Below are positions 24,560 to 43,186 of a stretch of 64,000 nucleotides of DNA, one piece after another; position 1 is the stretch's first letter, and each line of letters opens with the position of its first letter. This DNA comes from Tillus elongatus (taxonomy: Eukaryota > Arthropoda > Insecta > Coleoptera > Cleridae), in assembly GCA_964006375.1 (NCBI GenBank), contig OZ023265.1, positions 160,654,118-160,718,117 on the forward strand, given 5' to 3'. The position numbers and the translations under genes were made by a program. The notes beneath the pieces are model-generated. The model made no database searches. It was not told the DNA's origin and worked only from the letters and a program-made list of their open reading frames with translations.

Positions 24560-27095
24560 AAACTAAATGGACAAAAAGTATTTTTTTATCCAATTAAATG
24601 ACAAGGGAGCTCCTGCTTTTGTATGTGGTGATTATAATTTTAATTTTTTAGATAAATACGCAGATGTTGTGAGGTTGCAAGATTTAATGACTTCTTGCGG
24701 TTTCTTTGCTTGTTTTAATCAGATTTCGCGAAGACAGGTTGCCTCGGTATCTTGTAACATATTTTCCAATGTACACTCGGCGAACATTGAGACTGAAACA
24801 TTGACAAATACAATAGATCATAACACGCAGTATCCCGGGTATTACCCAGACTCTTGTTGAATATGTGTATAAAAGGTCATTCAGTCAGGAGAATATATCC
24901 CACTTTGTGTATCTTCTGAATATCCTGGGACCTGGTCTATCGGGAGCCTGTGGCGGCAAAAAAAATAATGTTTTTTTCTCTGAGTTTGATGCCTTGTTTC
25001 AGATTGCGTTTCCGGTTGTCAAAAAAAGATCCATGCCCGGCAAGATTGCTCCTAAACCATGGATATCAGCGAAACTTGTAATAGAGGGCTGTTTGCTTCG
25101 TGATTTTCCACTTATACTGGATACGGTTACAGATCCGCGGTGTAATGAGTTTTATAATAGTCTAAAGAAACAGCACGCTGCTAGGTTAAAAGACGCCAAG
25201 AAAAAATACTATGAAAATAAAATCTCTAAGCCTTCAAAATAAAGCTATGTGGGAAGCAATTAAAGAAAATGCCATCATGGGGAAGACGAACAGCAAGGCG
25301 GCAAATCTGAGTATTCTGTCTGGTGGCGGAGTCGTTTTCACAGATCCTAATATGATTGCTGACAGTCTCAATGTGCACTTTTTCGACTCTGTTGAGTATC
25401 TGACAAAAAACTGTAACATAAATGGTGCATTGAAAAATAGCTCCAATCCATATTCTATGTTTTTATATCCTGTCTCAGAGGACGATGTATTAGAGATCAT
25501 AAAATTAGTTTCAGTTAAAAATTCATCAGGAATAGATGAAATACCATGTAGTCTTCTTGGCGGGGCTGCCAGTCTTGTGGTGGCTCCATTAACTTACCTT
25601 ATAAATGTGTCGTTTGAAATCGGTTGTTTTCCTAAGCGTCTGAAGACTGCCATTGTCGTATATCTCTTTAAAAAGGGAGATCCACGTCTTTTGGACAACT
25701 ACAGGGCGATTGCGCTGCTTTCGGTTTTTTCTAAGATCTTTGAGAAGGCATTTCTGCTAAGACAGGTCCTTTTTGGAGAGATACAATTTGCTGCCTCCGT
25801 GCCAATTTGGCTTTCGTGGGCAGCTGTCAACTCAGGATGCCGTGCTCAGCACTTACCTGACAGTCTTGGATTACATAAATAGTGGGTCCAACTCGGGCTG
25901 TTCTTCGACATTTCGAAACCGTTTGATGCGGTCAACCATTCCCTTTTATTTCAAAAATTGGAGCATTATGGCATAAGAGGAAATGCATATTTATGGATAA
26001 ATAGCTACCTGTCTGGGAGAAGTCAGGCTGTCAGGATACGACAGGCAGGTAAGAACTATATGTCTGTATTTTCAGCCGTGTCGAGCGGCGTGCCGCAAGG
26101 CAGCATATTGGGCACTGTTTTGTTTACATTGTTTCTTAGCGATATTGTTTATGATCTCCAACAATACCACTTAACTTTGTACGCAGATGACACCACTGCT
26201 GCAATCTCAGGGGAAGGTTTTGAAGAGCTTGGTGCTGCAGCTAATGTGTGTGTGTGTGTGTCTCAGGTGTTAGCCTGGTGTTCGCGAAATGGTCTGGTTC
26301 TTAACACGCGGAAGGCTTCTTTTTCTCCGGTGGGTGTTCATCCCAATCTGAGCCTATATGTGAGATCTGATAACCGTTCAATAAGACAGGGCACGTCTGT
26401 AAAGTTTTTGGGGATCCATCTAACTTATCATGGGATGTCCATGTTGACCATGTGGTGGCCTCTCTTGCATCTAGGAATTACGCGTTGCTGCAGCTGAGGG
26501 ATTCCTTGAGTACTCAGGCGTTGTCGACATTCTACTATGGTAATGTCAACTGTCTCCTGGCATATGGTTTGCTATGTTCGGGCGGCTGTGTGCATCTGGG
26601 GAGAGTTCTGTTGATGCAGAAGAGAATTGTCCGCACCATGTTTGGCCTACCGTCTTCCGCATCTTGTAGACCATTATTTATGCGGTATGGCATTTGAACA
26701 GTGACGTGCATATATATGCTTGAGACGCTTTGTTATGTCACAAAAATATTGCAATTTTTAGTACCTGCGGTAATATTACAGCGTATGAAACAATACCGGC
26801 TAAAGATTGGTATGTTCCCCCTTATAGGATCGAACAGATCAATCGGGCACTTCGCAACACTGCAATACGCTTATATAATCATTTACCTGACAGCGTCAAA
26901 AATTTGAGCAGCCTCAGGCAATTTAAGCTTGCTTTAAAATCGTTTTTTAGTAAGCATTCTTTTTAATTTGTGGACGAATATTTTAATTTTAAATTTCAGC
27001 GTTGATAAGCTGTTTTTTATGTTTTGACTATTTCCGATATCTTGTAGAGGTCTATGGAGTAGTTCTAATAAATAAATAAATCAATCAATCAATCC
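24560..27095 (+). mobile_element. Non-LTR retrotransposon type B, decayed, with (AATA)n/(CAAT)n tail
   Basis: Fragments in at least four frames make up one LINE. They include an endonuclease remnant ('FVCGDYNFNFLD', 24610 on), 'SSGIDEIPCSLLGG' and 'LLDNYRAIALLSVFSKIFEK' (RT), 'PPCQFGFRGQLSTQDAV', 'SSGVPQGSILGTVLFTLFL' (motif B), 'LTLYADDTTAAI' (motif C, both Asp intact) and a C-terminal 'RALRNTAIRLYNHLPDSV'. A (TG)n expansion at about 26240-26261 sits in the thumb region. The tail is 'aataaataaataaatcaatc'-type repeats to 27095. Frameshifts at about 25240, 25770-25880, 25960 and 26450 disable it. It differs from both the Jockey-like and the 3.9 kb elements; I suggest a CR1-like or related clade with low confidence. 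Confidence 0.8.
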
Positions 27096-28210
27096 AAGTT
27101 AAGAGCACATTTAAGAAAGTGTAAGCAATGAAGAACAATTAATATACACACGCTTAAAAATACTTCTGACTAAGTGGTTTTTTTAGCATTTTCTGCTTAT
27201 ATTTCCTCCCCGACCAGCACCCCTATTCATCATTCAATCATAAAAATAACAGATGAATACTGAATCCCATTTTAGACAATTCCTTTCAACGTGCTAAAAT
27301 TCCAGCAAAATAAAGGAAAAACTTATTGAAATATCAAGTGATGGAATGTTGAAACTATAATTTCTTTCCCAGAACCCGGATTATTTATTGTTTATAGAAC
27401 AGAAAACTATCCAAGAGGGCATTCCTAATCGTGAAAATATATTTAATATTATTTTTATATTATAATAATTATAGGAAAATTCGCTAACATAAATCCAAAT
27501 AATATCTTTTTTAATTAAGTAGGTCGCATAGAAATTATAATTATTGACCGGGATTTGCTCATATTACATGTTTAGATAAATAATAAACAAGTTGGAATTG
27601 CAGAGTACAGTAAAAGGAATGCTGACTGATGAGGTTTGCAATTTGTGAATTATGTAGACCAAGCAAGGTTCTAAGTAGTGGTGTTGGTAAACATTAAAAA
27701 ACTTTTCAAATCAGAGATTTTTTAAAATTAGATTCTTAAGATATAAAGACGTGAGACTTTTTAATTTAATTATGTACAGATTTGGTTTTAAATTTTATTC
27801 GGTTAAATTAGTTGTAAGAATTGTTGAATTTTATTTTATTGATTAAATTTTATTACATCGTCACTAAGTCAAAATTATCCTAGTTCTAAAAGTTATTCCC
27901 TAATTATGCTCCGCTCCCTGAACATTTATAGATCAAAAGATTGCAAGAATACCTCGAACTGGCAAACGAAGCTCTTAAATGTTTGGTTCCATTTGCAACA
28001 TCAAATTTAGGCGAGTTAAGTTTCTTATTAAAACAAAAATGAAAAATCGCCTGGAACTTTACAATTATATCATTGCGTGTGTGTCAAATACAGAACCCAG
28101 ATTCGATAAGCTAGTATCTGAAAAAAACATACGTCGCATTAATATTTTTCGCTTAGGAATTGAGTAACTTAGTATATTAAGACGTTATAATATTTTATTT
28201 ACGATGCAAG
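27096..28210. other. Unassigned intronic DNA
   Basis: AT-rich sequence inside the first kinase intron. No exon, RNA or repeat family could be supported. Confidence 0.4.
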
Positions 28211-29275
28211 AAATATCTTCCTGGCAACTACAGGCCTATTTCTCGTCTTCTAATCGTCTCTAAAGTGATGGAAAATTATATAAACACCAAACTACTAAAA
28301 TTTCTTGAAAAACACAGTCTAATCCACGACAGGCAGTATGGATTCCGTCAGCGCAGATCAACTGCCGACCTCCTTTCCTTTGTCACACAGTCTTGGAACT
28401 AGTCTATGGAACTACACGGTGAATACCAGATTATAGCTCTAGACATATCCAAAGCATTCGACCAGGTCTGGCACGCAGCGCTGCTTAATAAACTTCCGGC
28501 CTATGGCCTACCACCAAAACTCTGTATCTGGAGAGCAAAATTTCTCTCCAATCGGAGCATTTCTATTGTCGTGGATGGCCCTTCCTCTAAACTGTATCCA
28601 ATTAATGCAGAAGTCCCTCAAAGTTCAGCTTTAGCCCCTACTTTGTTTCTTCTCCACATCAATGACCTCCTCTCTAGCACATCCAACTCAGTTCACAGTT
28701 ACGCGAACGACAGCACCCTCCACTCAAATATACAATATTCGAATCCTGTCTCTTCAGCCCAATTAGGGGAGGATCGCAGACTCATGGAGGGTTCTGTCTC
28801 TGTGGACCTCCAAACAATATTAGATTGGGGAAGTAGAAATATTGTACAATTCAACTTCACCAAATCTCAGTCTTGCTTTCTATCTCATAAGAGATACACC
28901 AGCCCTAGACCCATCACAATGAACACCCAAGTTATTCAAAGTAATGAGTTTTTTTCACTTGTTGGCATTTTTGTGGATCGAAATCTCAATTGGCGCCAAC
29001 ATGTCACATCAATTGCAGAAGCGGCTGCTAAGAAATTAGGTTTTTTCTTCCGGGTCACCAGACATAGAACGTCCTGTTATGCCCGCTCTTTTGTCCCGAG
29101 GACTTCCAAGTTGTGGATCTCCTGGGCGGCACATGTTTTTCCTTCTCCTCCGAACCTCCAAACCTTCAAGTCCAGATCCAGAATTAACAAGTTGCCTCTT
29201 TCCTCCTTGTCGACACCCACGGTACGATAGTATTTAGGCTGTGAGCCCTCGTGGTGTGTTGTTGAAATTAAAAAA
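28211..29275 (+). mobile_element. Jockey-like LINE copy 4, internally deleted
   Basis: It starts at the 'NYRPIS' region of the RT. A stop codon (TAG at about 28400) lies just before the long frame 28406-29230, which keeps 'ALDISKAFDQVWH' and 'LFLLHINDLLSS' but has 'SYANDSTLH' where the active site YADD should be. At about 29053 the sequence jumps from the thumb ('GFFFR') directly to 'VTRHRTSCYARSF', a deletion of roughly 330 bp relative to copy 1. It ends in the shared 3' UTR and a short poly(A). Confidence 0.87.
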
Positions 29276-32556
<3,281 letters not shown>

Positions 32557-32659
32557 TTATTTTAAATATCTTCCCCCAGTGTGACAGCATTTAGTTCCCC
32601 TCCCTTCGTACAAGACTTTTTGTTAGGCCTCTTGGCAATAAAATGGTAAGCACAGTTGG

Positions 32660-32745
32660 TGAACCCAAATCACAATTGTGGTGATTTGGGTTCTCCAAAT
32701 GTGCTTATCAGTGCTCATTACAGGTTCCAATCTTCACTTAGTGCA
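32660..32745 (+). repeat. Fragment of the Penelope pLTR-like repeat
   Basis: 'tgtggtgatttgggttctcc', 'ttatcagtgctcattacagg' and 'ttccaatcttcac' match 15350-15425 next to the right inverted arm. Only this segment is present and it lacks the hammerhead core. Confidence 0.55.
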
Positions 32746-32872
32746 TACAATGGTGTTGTTGATGCACTTTCCTCACATATCTTGCTTTAATTTCCACATA
32801 AATTACATTTGTAACCATTCAAGTACTGTTCGTGTTAAGTAAGCTACAGTGCTGAAACCGACTGTGTATAAC

Positions 32873-33217
32873 TTTTGTTTTCGTCGGCCTATTTCCGCGA
32901 CTATGGCCAATCACCGACGCCAGGTAGCAGTTTCACCTCAGTATCACAGAAATTTTGTCGAGACCCTGCCTTTCTGTAAGGTAGGGATCTTTAACGTGCC
33001 TAAATATCGCATGGTACACGGGACCAACGTTTATACGCCCCCTTCGAAAGGCGGAATGTGCAGGTACTCAACTTACTCACAGACAATGCGACAACCTCGG
33101 TTGATGTTAATTTTATAGTATGCACTGGAAAAATGAAAGGGGAACCCTGGTAATCGAACACAATAGCCTTGGTTCCGGGGGCACACGTTCTTGCCACTGG
33201 ACCACCGAGGCTCTAAG
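32873..33217 (-). mobile_element. tRNA-derived SINE with conserved central domain, 10 bp duplications
   Basis: The element reads on the minus strand. The head near 33217 has an A box ('TGGTCCAGTGG', 33194-33204) and a B box ('GTTCGATTACC', 33149-33159), the internal promoter of RNA polymerase III. The body at about 32985-33060 contains 'gggatctttaacgtgcc' and 'acacgggaccaacgttta', resembling the conserved central domain shared by SINEs of many invertebrates (I believe the Meta-type domain). The 3' end is A-rich ('AAAACAAAA'). Duplications TGTGTATAAC at 32863-32872 and 33218-33227 are identical. Confidence 0.85.
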
Positions 33218-33227
33218 TGTGTATAAC

Positions 33228-34015
33228 AAAATAAAACTAATTCAGGGAAGACATATCTACTTACTAAAAATGACTTGAAATATCGAAAATTCACATTTTT
33301 ACATGTTTCCCTAGCTTTTTTCTTGAAAGAGTATATTTTTCATTACATGCCCAACCAACATTTTAATTTTGTCGCTACTTCACTAGATCATTAAAATCGA
33401 ATATTTTATATCAAACTTTATTTATAAAGGGCCCCTGGCGTTTAGAAATTAATTTCAGTTATTTTGGCTTGGAAGAGAGTAAAAGTAATGAAAGGCTGCG
33501 TGATTTTGGTAGCGCCAACTCGCTGTGTTACACTTTATTAGGGGAACCCTTGTGTAAGGAAGGAATAACTCCGTAGAGCGACAAAATTAATTTAAGACAA
33601 GCTAGGAGCCTGAGGCACCTTTAGGCCAACATTATTAAATTGTGATGAAACCTTAGCTGTGACCTGTATATACAGTATAATCAAGCTAGAATTACTTCGG
33701 GTTTTATATTTAAAATGTATCAGAGACACAAGATTGATTTTATACAAGTTAAACTCACAGGATAATTGGATACTATATTTAAATTAAACTTGCGTTTGCC
33801 AAAAAAAAAGCTGTGGCGGGGGTACGATAAAATTATTAAAATACACTATATTTCCGGCTTAATGAACTGTCCAAATTAAAGCTTTAAACTCAAAATATAG
33901 CTTATCAAGATTTTATAAGGAAAAGACAGCGTTTTAAAACTGAATGCTCCGATATAAAAGGGCATGAAAAATTGTAGCAGTAATATTAATTAAAAAAATA
34001 AGAAGAAGAAAAATT
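33228..34015. other. Unassigned intronic DNA
   Basis: No exon, RNA gene or recognised mobile element is visible. Confidence 0.4.
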
Positions 34016-34019
34016 ACGG

Positions 34020-34986
34020 GTACCGGCGGGTGATAACATCGCAACCAGCACCATACCAATAATTATAAGAGATATATTTCAAGATGACTCGCTAAGTCCA
34101 TTGTGGTTCTGCCTCTCATTCAATCCACTATCAAACCGCCTGAACTCTACCAGATATGACTTTGATAAAAAAAATAATGGCAGGTAGCAGATGAGCCTAA
34201 ATCAACTACTGTATATGGATGATCTTAAGCTAATGGCCTCCACAAAGATCCAACTCGGTCAACTCCTTAAAATCGTGGAAGGATTTTCCAGAGATATTGA
34301 CATGCAGTTTGGGCTTGACAAAAGTTGCACGTTATGTGTAGTCGGAGGGAACATACAACCAGTTGTATATGAAATAGAAAATGGACAGCAAATTGCCCCA
34401 ATGGATACAGAAAAGTGGTTTGAATACCTGGGAATACACCAAGCGAGGCAAATAAACAACTCAGTAATGAATAACCATCTGACAAATGAGTTAACTAAAT
34501 AAGTAAAGCAGGTGGTGCGAGCACATCTCAACGGCAAGAACCTGACTAAAGCTATTAATATATAATATGCACTTTCTGCACTCAGCTATTCGTTTAGGAT
34601 TGTAAACTGAAGTAAAACAGACATCGAAAATCTGCAACGGAAGGTACGAACACTCCTAACAAAATCCAAGAAGCATCAACCCCGTAGTGCCATCGAACGA
34701 TTAACCCTACCTAGCCTCCAAGGTGGAAGAGAAGTGTTGGATATTGGTAAATAGTCGGACCAGCAGATATTGAACCTGCGTACACATTTCCACCAGCAGG
34801 CGTTTACTTCTGAACTAAACCGCGCCATATGCGAGACAAATGATTCAACACTGCTACAATTAAGATTAAGTGGAATACAAAGTTACCACCGGACTGATCA
34901 GGATAAGCTGCAATCTTGGGTGCAGAAGTCTCTCCATGGGAGACATCTGAATGAGACATCCCAGGCACATGTCGACAAATCTCTTA
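34020..34986 (+). mobile_element. R4/Dong-like LINE, 5' fragment (split by a Jockey-like insertion)
   Basis: The fragment starts in the RT ('FQDDSLSPLWFCLSFNPLS', about 34068-34125) and reaches 'LLYMDDLKLMA', an RT active site of the YMDD form, with 'FSRDIDMQFGLDKS' after it. These phrases are typical of the R4/Dong group of restriction-like-endonuclease LINEs. Stops near 34500, 34565, 34607 and 34753 and a shifted frame show it is dead. The coding sequence is cut after 'HVDKS' at about 34986 and resumes at 36584. Confidence 0.75.
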
Positions 34987-36583
34987 TCTTCTCTTCTCTT
35001 GCCCTCTCCTCTCTTAATACCAGGAAAGCCTCTGGCCCTGACGAGATCCCAGCAATTGTTCTCAAAAAATGCGCACCAGAACTTGCTCCTGTCCTGACTC
35101 ATCTGTTTCAGACATCTTACAATAAAGGCATATTCCCTAGTAACGGGAAAACTGCTAGAGTACAACCCGTCCCCAAGAAAGGATCCAAAGTGCTTCCTAG
35201 CAACTACAAGCCTATTTCTCTCCTTTCAGTCGTCTCTAAAGTGATGGAAAAGTATATAAACACCGAATTACCAAAATTTCTTGAAAACACAGTCTAATCC
35301 GCGACAGGCAGTATGGATTCCGTCAGCGCAGATCAACTGCCGTCCTCCTTTGCTTTGTCACCCATTCTTGGAACACGTCTATAGAACTACACGGTGAATC
35401 CCAGATTGTCGCTCTAAACATATCCAAAGCATTCGACCAGGTCTGGCACGCAGCGCTGCTAAATAAACTTCCGGACTATGGCCTACCACCAAAACTCTGT
35501 ACCTGGATAGCAAATTTCCTCTCCAAACGAAGCATTTCTGTTGTCGTGGATGGCCATTCCTCTAAACTGTATCCAATTAATGCAGGAGTCCCTCAAGGTT
35601 CAGCTTTAGCCCCTACTTTGTTTCTTCTCCACATCAATGACCTCCTCTCTAGCACATCCAACCCAGTTCACAGTTACGCGGACGACAACACCCACCACTC
35701 AAATATACAATATTATATAAGCCTGTCTCTTCAGCCCAATTAGATAAGAATCGCAGACTCATGGAGGGTTCTGTCTCTGTGGATCTCCAGAAAATATTAG
35801 ACTGGGGAAGTAGAAATCTTGTACAATTCAACTCCACCAAATCTCAGTCTTGCTTTCTATCTCATAAGCGATACACCAGCCCTAGACCCATCACAATGAA
35901 TAACCAAGTTATTCAAAGTAATGAGTCATTTTCACTTGTTGGCATTTCTGTGGATCGAAATCTCAATTGGTACCAACATGTCACATCAATTGCAGAAGCG
36001 TCTTCTAAGAAATTAGATTTCCCCTTCCGGGCTCGCAAATACTTTTCACCAGCTAATCTCTATACTTTATATACTTCACAAATAAGGCCAAACCTCTAAT
36101 ACTGCTTCCACATCTGGGGTGTCGCTGCCGCTTCTACACTCGCTATCCTGGACTCCATTCAGAAGAGCTATACGTGTCATCGGTGACCCTACCCTTACCC
36201 AAACGCTGCCATCCCTTGCCCACCGACGTGCCGTTGGTGACCTCTCTCTGTTTTATAGATATCTGCACGGGCACTGCTCAGAGGAGCTTTCTTCCATAGT
36301 TCATCCACCTGCTGCCCCCAACAGATCTACCAGGGGAACATAGCACGCTTTTACACTCCAGGTCACCAGACATAGAACATCTTGTTATGACCGCTCTTTT
36401 ATCCCGAGGACTTCCAAGTTGTGGAATTCCTTGCCGGCACATGTTTTTCCTTCTCCTCCGAACCTCCAAACCTTCAAGTCCAGAATTAACAAGTTGCCTC
36501 TTTCCTCCTTGTCGACACCTACGGTACGATAGTATGTAGGCTGTAAGCCCTCGTGGTGTGTTGCTGAAATATTTTAAAAAATC
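34987..36583 (+). mobile_element. Jockey-like LINE copy 5, inserted in the R4/Dong-like LINE
   Basis: It begins near the 'LNTRKASGPDEIPAIVLKK' segment of ORF2 and ends with the shared 3' UTR 'agccctcgtggtgtgttgct'. It keeps 'NAGVPQGSALAPTLFLL' and 'SYADDNTHH' but has frameshifts near 35285 and 35720 and a stop (TAA) at about 36097. The flanks suggest a short duplication around 'aaatc'. Upstream DNA near 34980-35005 ('cttctcttctcttg') is CT-rich and may be junction sequence. Confidence 0.85.
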
Positions 36584-37365
36584 GGCGTCGAACTGGTTGG
36601 TGTCCGGACAGATGTCTCCAGAGACAGAGGGGTTTTTGCTGGCCAACAATATCAGGTCATTTCAACAAGAAACTACTTGAGCTATATATTCGGAGATAAT
36701 TCGGTCTAAGATGACAAATGCAGGTTTGGGTGTCAGTCATCAGAGACTATCCAGAACGTTAGAGGGGTTGCGTTTGCTGCAAGAGAGTACAGAGGCGCGA
36801 CGCAGTTGCGAGAATACTTCATCAAGTAGTAAAGTGCCCTACTATAGATACAGGCCTGAGCCTGCTCTAGAAAACTTAGAGTACATGTTGTACTGGGGTC
36901 AGACTGTTTGCTGCAACAGAGCATAAAGAGAGGCGTGACGCAGTTGCGAAAATGCTTCATCAAGAACTGGCTCTGAAACTGGGACACTTAAATCTTAGTA
37001 AGTACAGACACCTCGAGATACAAGTAAAGAGACAGTGGGGGCCATATAGTCTGAGTGGTCTCGATAGTCATGTCGTCAACTGGTGTGCTTCCTAAGGCTC
37101 TTCGAGAGAACATTAAGAGACTGGGTCTTGGAGCGTCCCTTTTTAAGGTTATATAGACAGCGGTAATACTTGCAACTGTCCATGCCGTGCGGAGATTTCT
37201 GTGAAATGAGGATGTGTCGCGTTGTCGTTCAGAGAGCGATAACTTGGAAATGGCTCCATCTGAGCTCAGTCCCTTTGGTATCTGAGATACCAAAGGGATG
37301 AGTGAATCTTCCCCTTTGTGGTAGTGTGATAGCGCTTTAGGCTAAAGTAATAATAATAATAACAA
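36584..37365 (+). mobile_element. R4/Dong-like LINE, 3' fragment with (TAA)n tail
   Basis: Reading resumes with 'KSASNWLVSGQMSPETEGFL', continuing the split frame. A zinc-finger/endonuclease segment ('DDKCRFGCQSSETIQNV') follows in another frame, then 'ERRDAVAKMLHQELALKLG' and 'ALRENIKRLGLGASLFKVI'. An internal partial duplication is visible: the 'cgacgcagttgcgagaatac' segment near 36795 recurs near 36940. The 3' UTR contains a near-perfect 13 bp hairpin at 37270-37298 and ends in (TAA)n at 37346-37363. Confidence 0.7.
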
Positions 37366-37495
37366 TATGATCAAGAAAAATGTCACTTAACAATATTGTC
37401 ATATTAATATTATGTTATTTTAAAAAAGGTACTTTATCCATCAGATCAAATATTATGACTATTTTTAACACATGTGATAGAATATTTTCTTGTAA

Positions 37496-38257
<762 letters not shown>

Positions 38258-38510
38258 TTAACCCTTTCACAGGCAAACTATTAGGAGAATGAAAACAAAT
38301 GTTTTTCATCAAGAACATCTTTATTTAAGCAGACAAGTTATTTTGCATATCAGAAAAAAATGTGATACGGTTTAGCAAAAAAATTAAGTGGGAAGTGTAT
38401 TTCCCACTGCGTGTCGAAGGCTGAAGGTTTCACATACAAAAAAAAATCAATAATGGACAATGGGTTTCAATAGATTTATATTTCTGTATAACACTTAAGA
38501 TGCGAGTTGG

Positions 38511-39124
38511 GAGGCCGGAAGCTGGACGTCGGGGTGACGGGCGGCTGCCCTCAGGGCAGCTGCCTTTCGCCCCATCTATGGAGTCTGGACATGGACGACC
38601 TCTTGGAGCGGCTCTCGGAGAACGGCTTCTACGCCCAGGCGTACGCTGATGATGGGCTGGTCTTAGTCACCGGCAAATTCCTCGGCGTCGTCTGTGAGTG
38701 CATGCAAGCTGCTTGTAGCACAATCGAAAGGTGATGTGGTGAGCTGGGACTCTCCGCAACCTTGGGGTGCTCACAGGCCACTGCGCCCTTAGAAGACACC
38801 TCAGTCGTAGAGGGGGATCCCATTTGCCAGGAATGCGGCGAGGATGAGGAAACGTCCTACCACTACCTGTGTGAATGCGAGGCTTTTGGGAGTCTTCGAG
38901 CAGAATTGTTCGGATCGAGGACTCTGCAGAGGAATCAGGTAAGTACCGTCCAATTGAAGACCGTCACGGCCTTCATCTCGAGGTCGAGGCGGTTTGGCGA
39001 CGGAACCGAGGAGGAGTAGAGCATGGTTGCTGGGTTGCTGGGGTTGTCAAAAAGGGCCCATGGTGGCCTACTTGCTTGGTGTTGGCCTCCCCACCACTGC
39101 TACTACTACTACTACTACTACTAC
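38511..39124 (+). mobile_element. R1-like LINE fragment, internally deleted, 15 bp target duplications
   Basis: The sequence is GC-rich, unlike its surroundings. It holds 'GGCPQGSCLSPHLW' (RT motif B), 'AQAYADDGLVLV' (motif C) and, after a TGA near 38733 and an apparent deletion, a zinc-finger motif 'CQECGEDEETSYHYLCEC'. The 3' end is (CTA)n (about 39098-39124). The duplication TAAGATGCGAGTTGG lies at 38496-38510 and 39125-39139. The internal loss from RT to zinc finger lies within one clean insertion, so the template RNA or source copy was probably already deleted. Confidence 0.88.
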
Positions 39125-39149
39125 TAAGATGCGAGTTGGCATAATATTT

Positions 39150-39551
39150 TCATTTCCCATGAAAATTTTTAAAACATGGTTTTATACAGAGAGGCGCTTT
39201 ACATGAAGAACAAATATACTTGGTAGATTTTTCTTGCGTTTTTGTGCTAACCATTTGACAACGGCAATATTTTGATGTATCTTCAGGAAAATGAGTTCCA
39301 ACTTGATGTAAGCGAACTCCATTAGGTACAACCCGTTTATTTGCTAAAAACTGGACAGGCTTGCCTCTTCTTTTGCGTGAGCTGAAACCGCAAATAAGCT
39401 GGCGAGCGAAATTCATTCTGAAGGTGAGCTGATCCAAATAAGTCCTTTTTGTAGTTTTGTACATAATAAAACTGTTTACAATTGCCAGGTCTATTAGGAA
39501 ATAAAATATTCTCTGCCATCGTTTCAAAGATCGACGCCCGATAGCATACCT
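39150..39551 (-). pseudogene. piggyBac transposase, C-terminal fragment
   Basis: The fragment reads 'RYAIGRRSLKRWQRIFYFLI' onward with 'DLAIVNSFIMYK', a hallmark of the catalytic domain end of piggyBac transposases. It then has a Cys-rich C-terminal domain with CxxC, CxxC and 'PLCIKPCFKNFH', ending in TGA at 39150. The catalytic Asp residues lie upstream and are missing. The remaining 130 or so codons are open. Confidence 0.85.
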
Positions 39552-39555
39552 TTTT

Positions 39556-39942
39556 TGGTATAGGTAATTACATACAAAGTATCAGTGACTTTTTGAGCTT
39601 AACACGATAGTGTTATAAAAAAAGGCGGTTCCAATTTGAAAATCGCGAGATTTTTGCAATTTCTCATTGCAAACTTCAAGAATTTTTTTTTGGACACTCT
39701 GTATACTCTATCGTTAATCTCGATGTGGAAATAGATGAAGTGAAATATCTTTTAAGATAATTCTAAAAATCGTAACGAAATATGTTCTTATTATAAAAAT
39801 ATCGGTATCTTTATGACTGGCCGTAAATGTCAAATTTTATCTTAAAGTCTAAATACCTTCTGGACGGTTGATGATAGGTATAGAACATTATTTACAAAAA
39901 GTGTTCAGAATTTATTGTAAAATCCGAAACTGCAATAAAATA
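39556..39942. other. Kinase intron, unassigned part
   Basis: AT-rich intron. 'acactctgtatactc' near 39700 resembles a transposon end, but no partner was found. Confidence 0.35.
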
Positions 39943-40123
39943 TAGGGTGTTATATTTAAAATAAGCGAATCGACATCTACTTCCGGTATAACCGGAAGTG
40001 CCGCCATCTTGAAAATATTTTTAACCTGTGGCTCCCAACGGCTTTAGTTTAATATCCAATTTTCAGGTTTTGCCTGTTGATAGTTTTCCCGCAATCGATC
40101 GTGGGATCTCCCGGAGGATCACC

Positions 40124-40126
<3 letters not shown>
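39943..40126. mobile_element. Small mariner-type MITE
   Basis: The ends (T)AGGGTG at 39943 and CACCCTG at 40120-40126 are inverted and flanked by TA. The middle includes the palindrome 'acttccggtataaccggaag'. At 184 bp with no coding capacity it fits a Tc1/mariner-type MITE. It sits just before a (TA)n tract at 40127-40199. Confidence 0.55.
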
Positions 40127-40201
<75 letters not shown>

Positions 40202-40602
40202 CATGGGAAATGTATTAAATCTATCGATATTGAAATAAAACATTTCTGGTTGTGTAAAAACCAGGTGACTGGGATAGGCAGTCGGAAACATATATCCCAC
40301 TTACAAAATTCAATTTTTCTCAAAGTGAAATCTATTTTTTCAACTCAATTTTGTATAAACTTAGAAAGTTGAATTTTGGTACGTAGTAAGGTCTCTCCTA
40401 AGGCAATATATCCGTCAAATTTGATCAAAGCAGCTTTGTAATTTTCGGAGAAAAAATTTTTTTTCGAAAGGAAACTTAAAATTTGCTCGGAAAACCCCTT
40501 CCGATTTTCCTGGCTAACAACCTTATCCAACCCATTAATAAAAGAAAGGCACTTGCCGAGTTTTATTGAAATCGGTTAATTATTTTTTGAGTTATCGGAT
40601 GG

Positions 40603-43039
<2,437 letters not shown>

Positions 43040-43186
43040 TATATATAAACATATAAAAATTTTAACTGACCCCGGATATGGGTTCTAGGGGTCCTTGTTC
43101 GCGCTCATTTGAAAAAATTTTTGCAAAGTCTCACCATCGATACCTCTCTATTAGTGAATTTTTTTTAATAAAAATTCACTAAAATA

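Larger units (their letters stand above)
38258..39555 (-). mobile_element. piggyBac-like element, 3' half
   Basis: TTAA at 38258-38261 is followed by 'CCCTTTCACAGGC', the expected form of a piggyBac end at its TTAA target. The transposase 3' end lies inward on the minus strand at 39150-39551. Beyond about 39555 the match stops, so the 5' half of the gene and the other end are gone. An R1-like fragment with 15 bp duplications interrupts the 3' UTR at 38511-39124. Confidence 0.8.
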
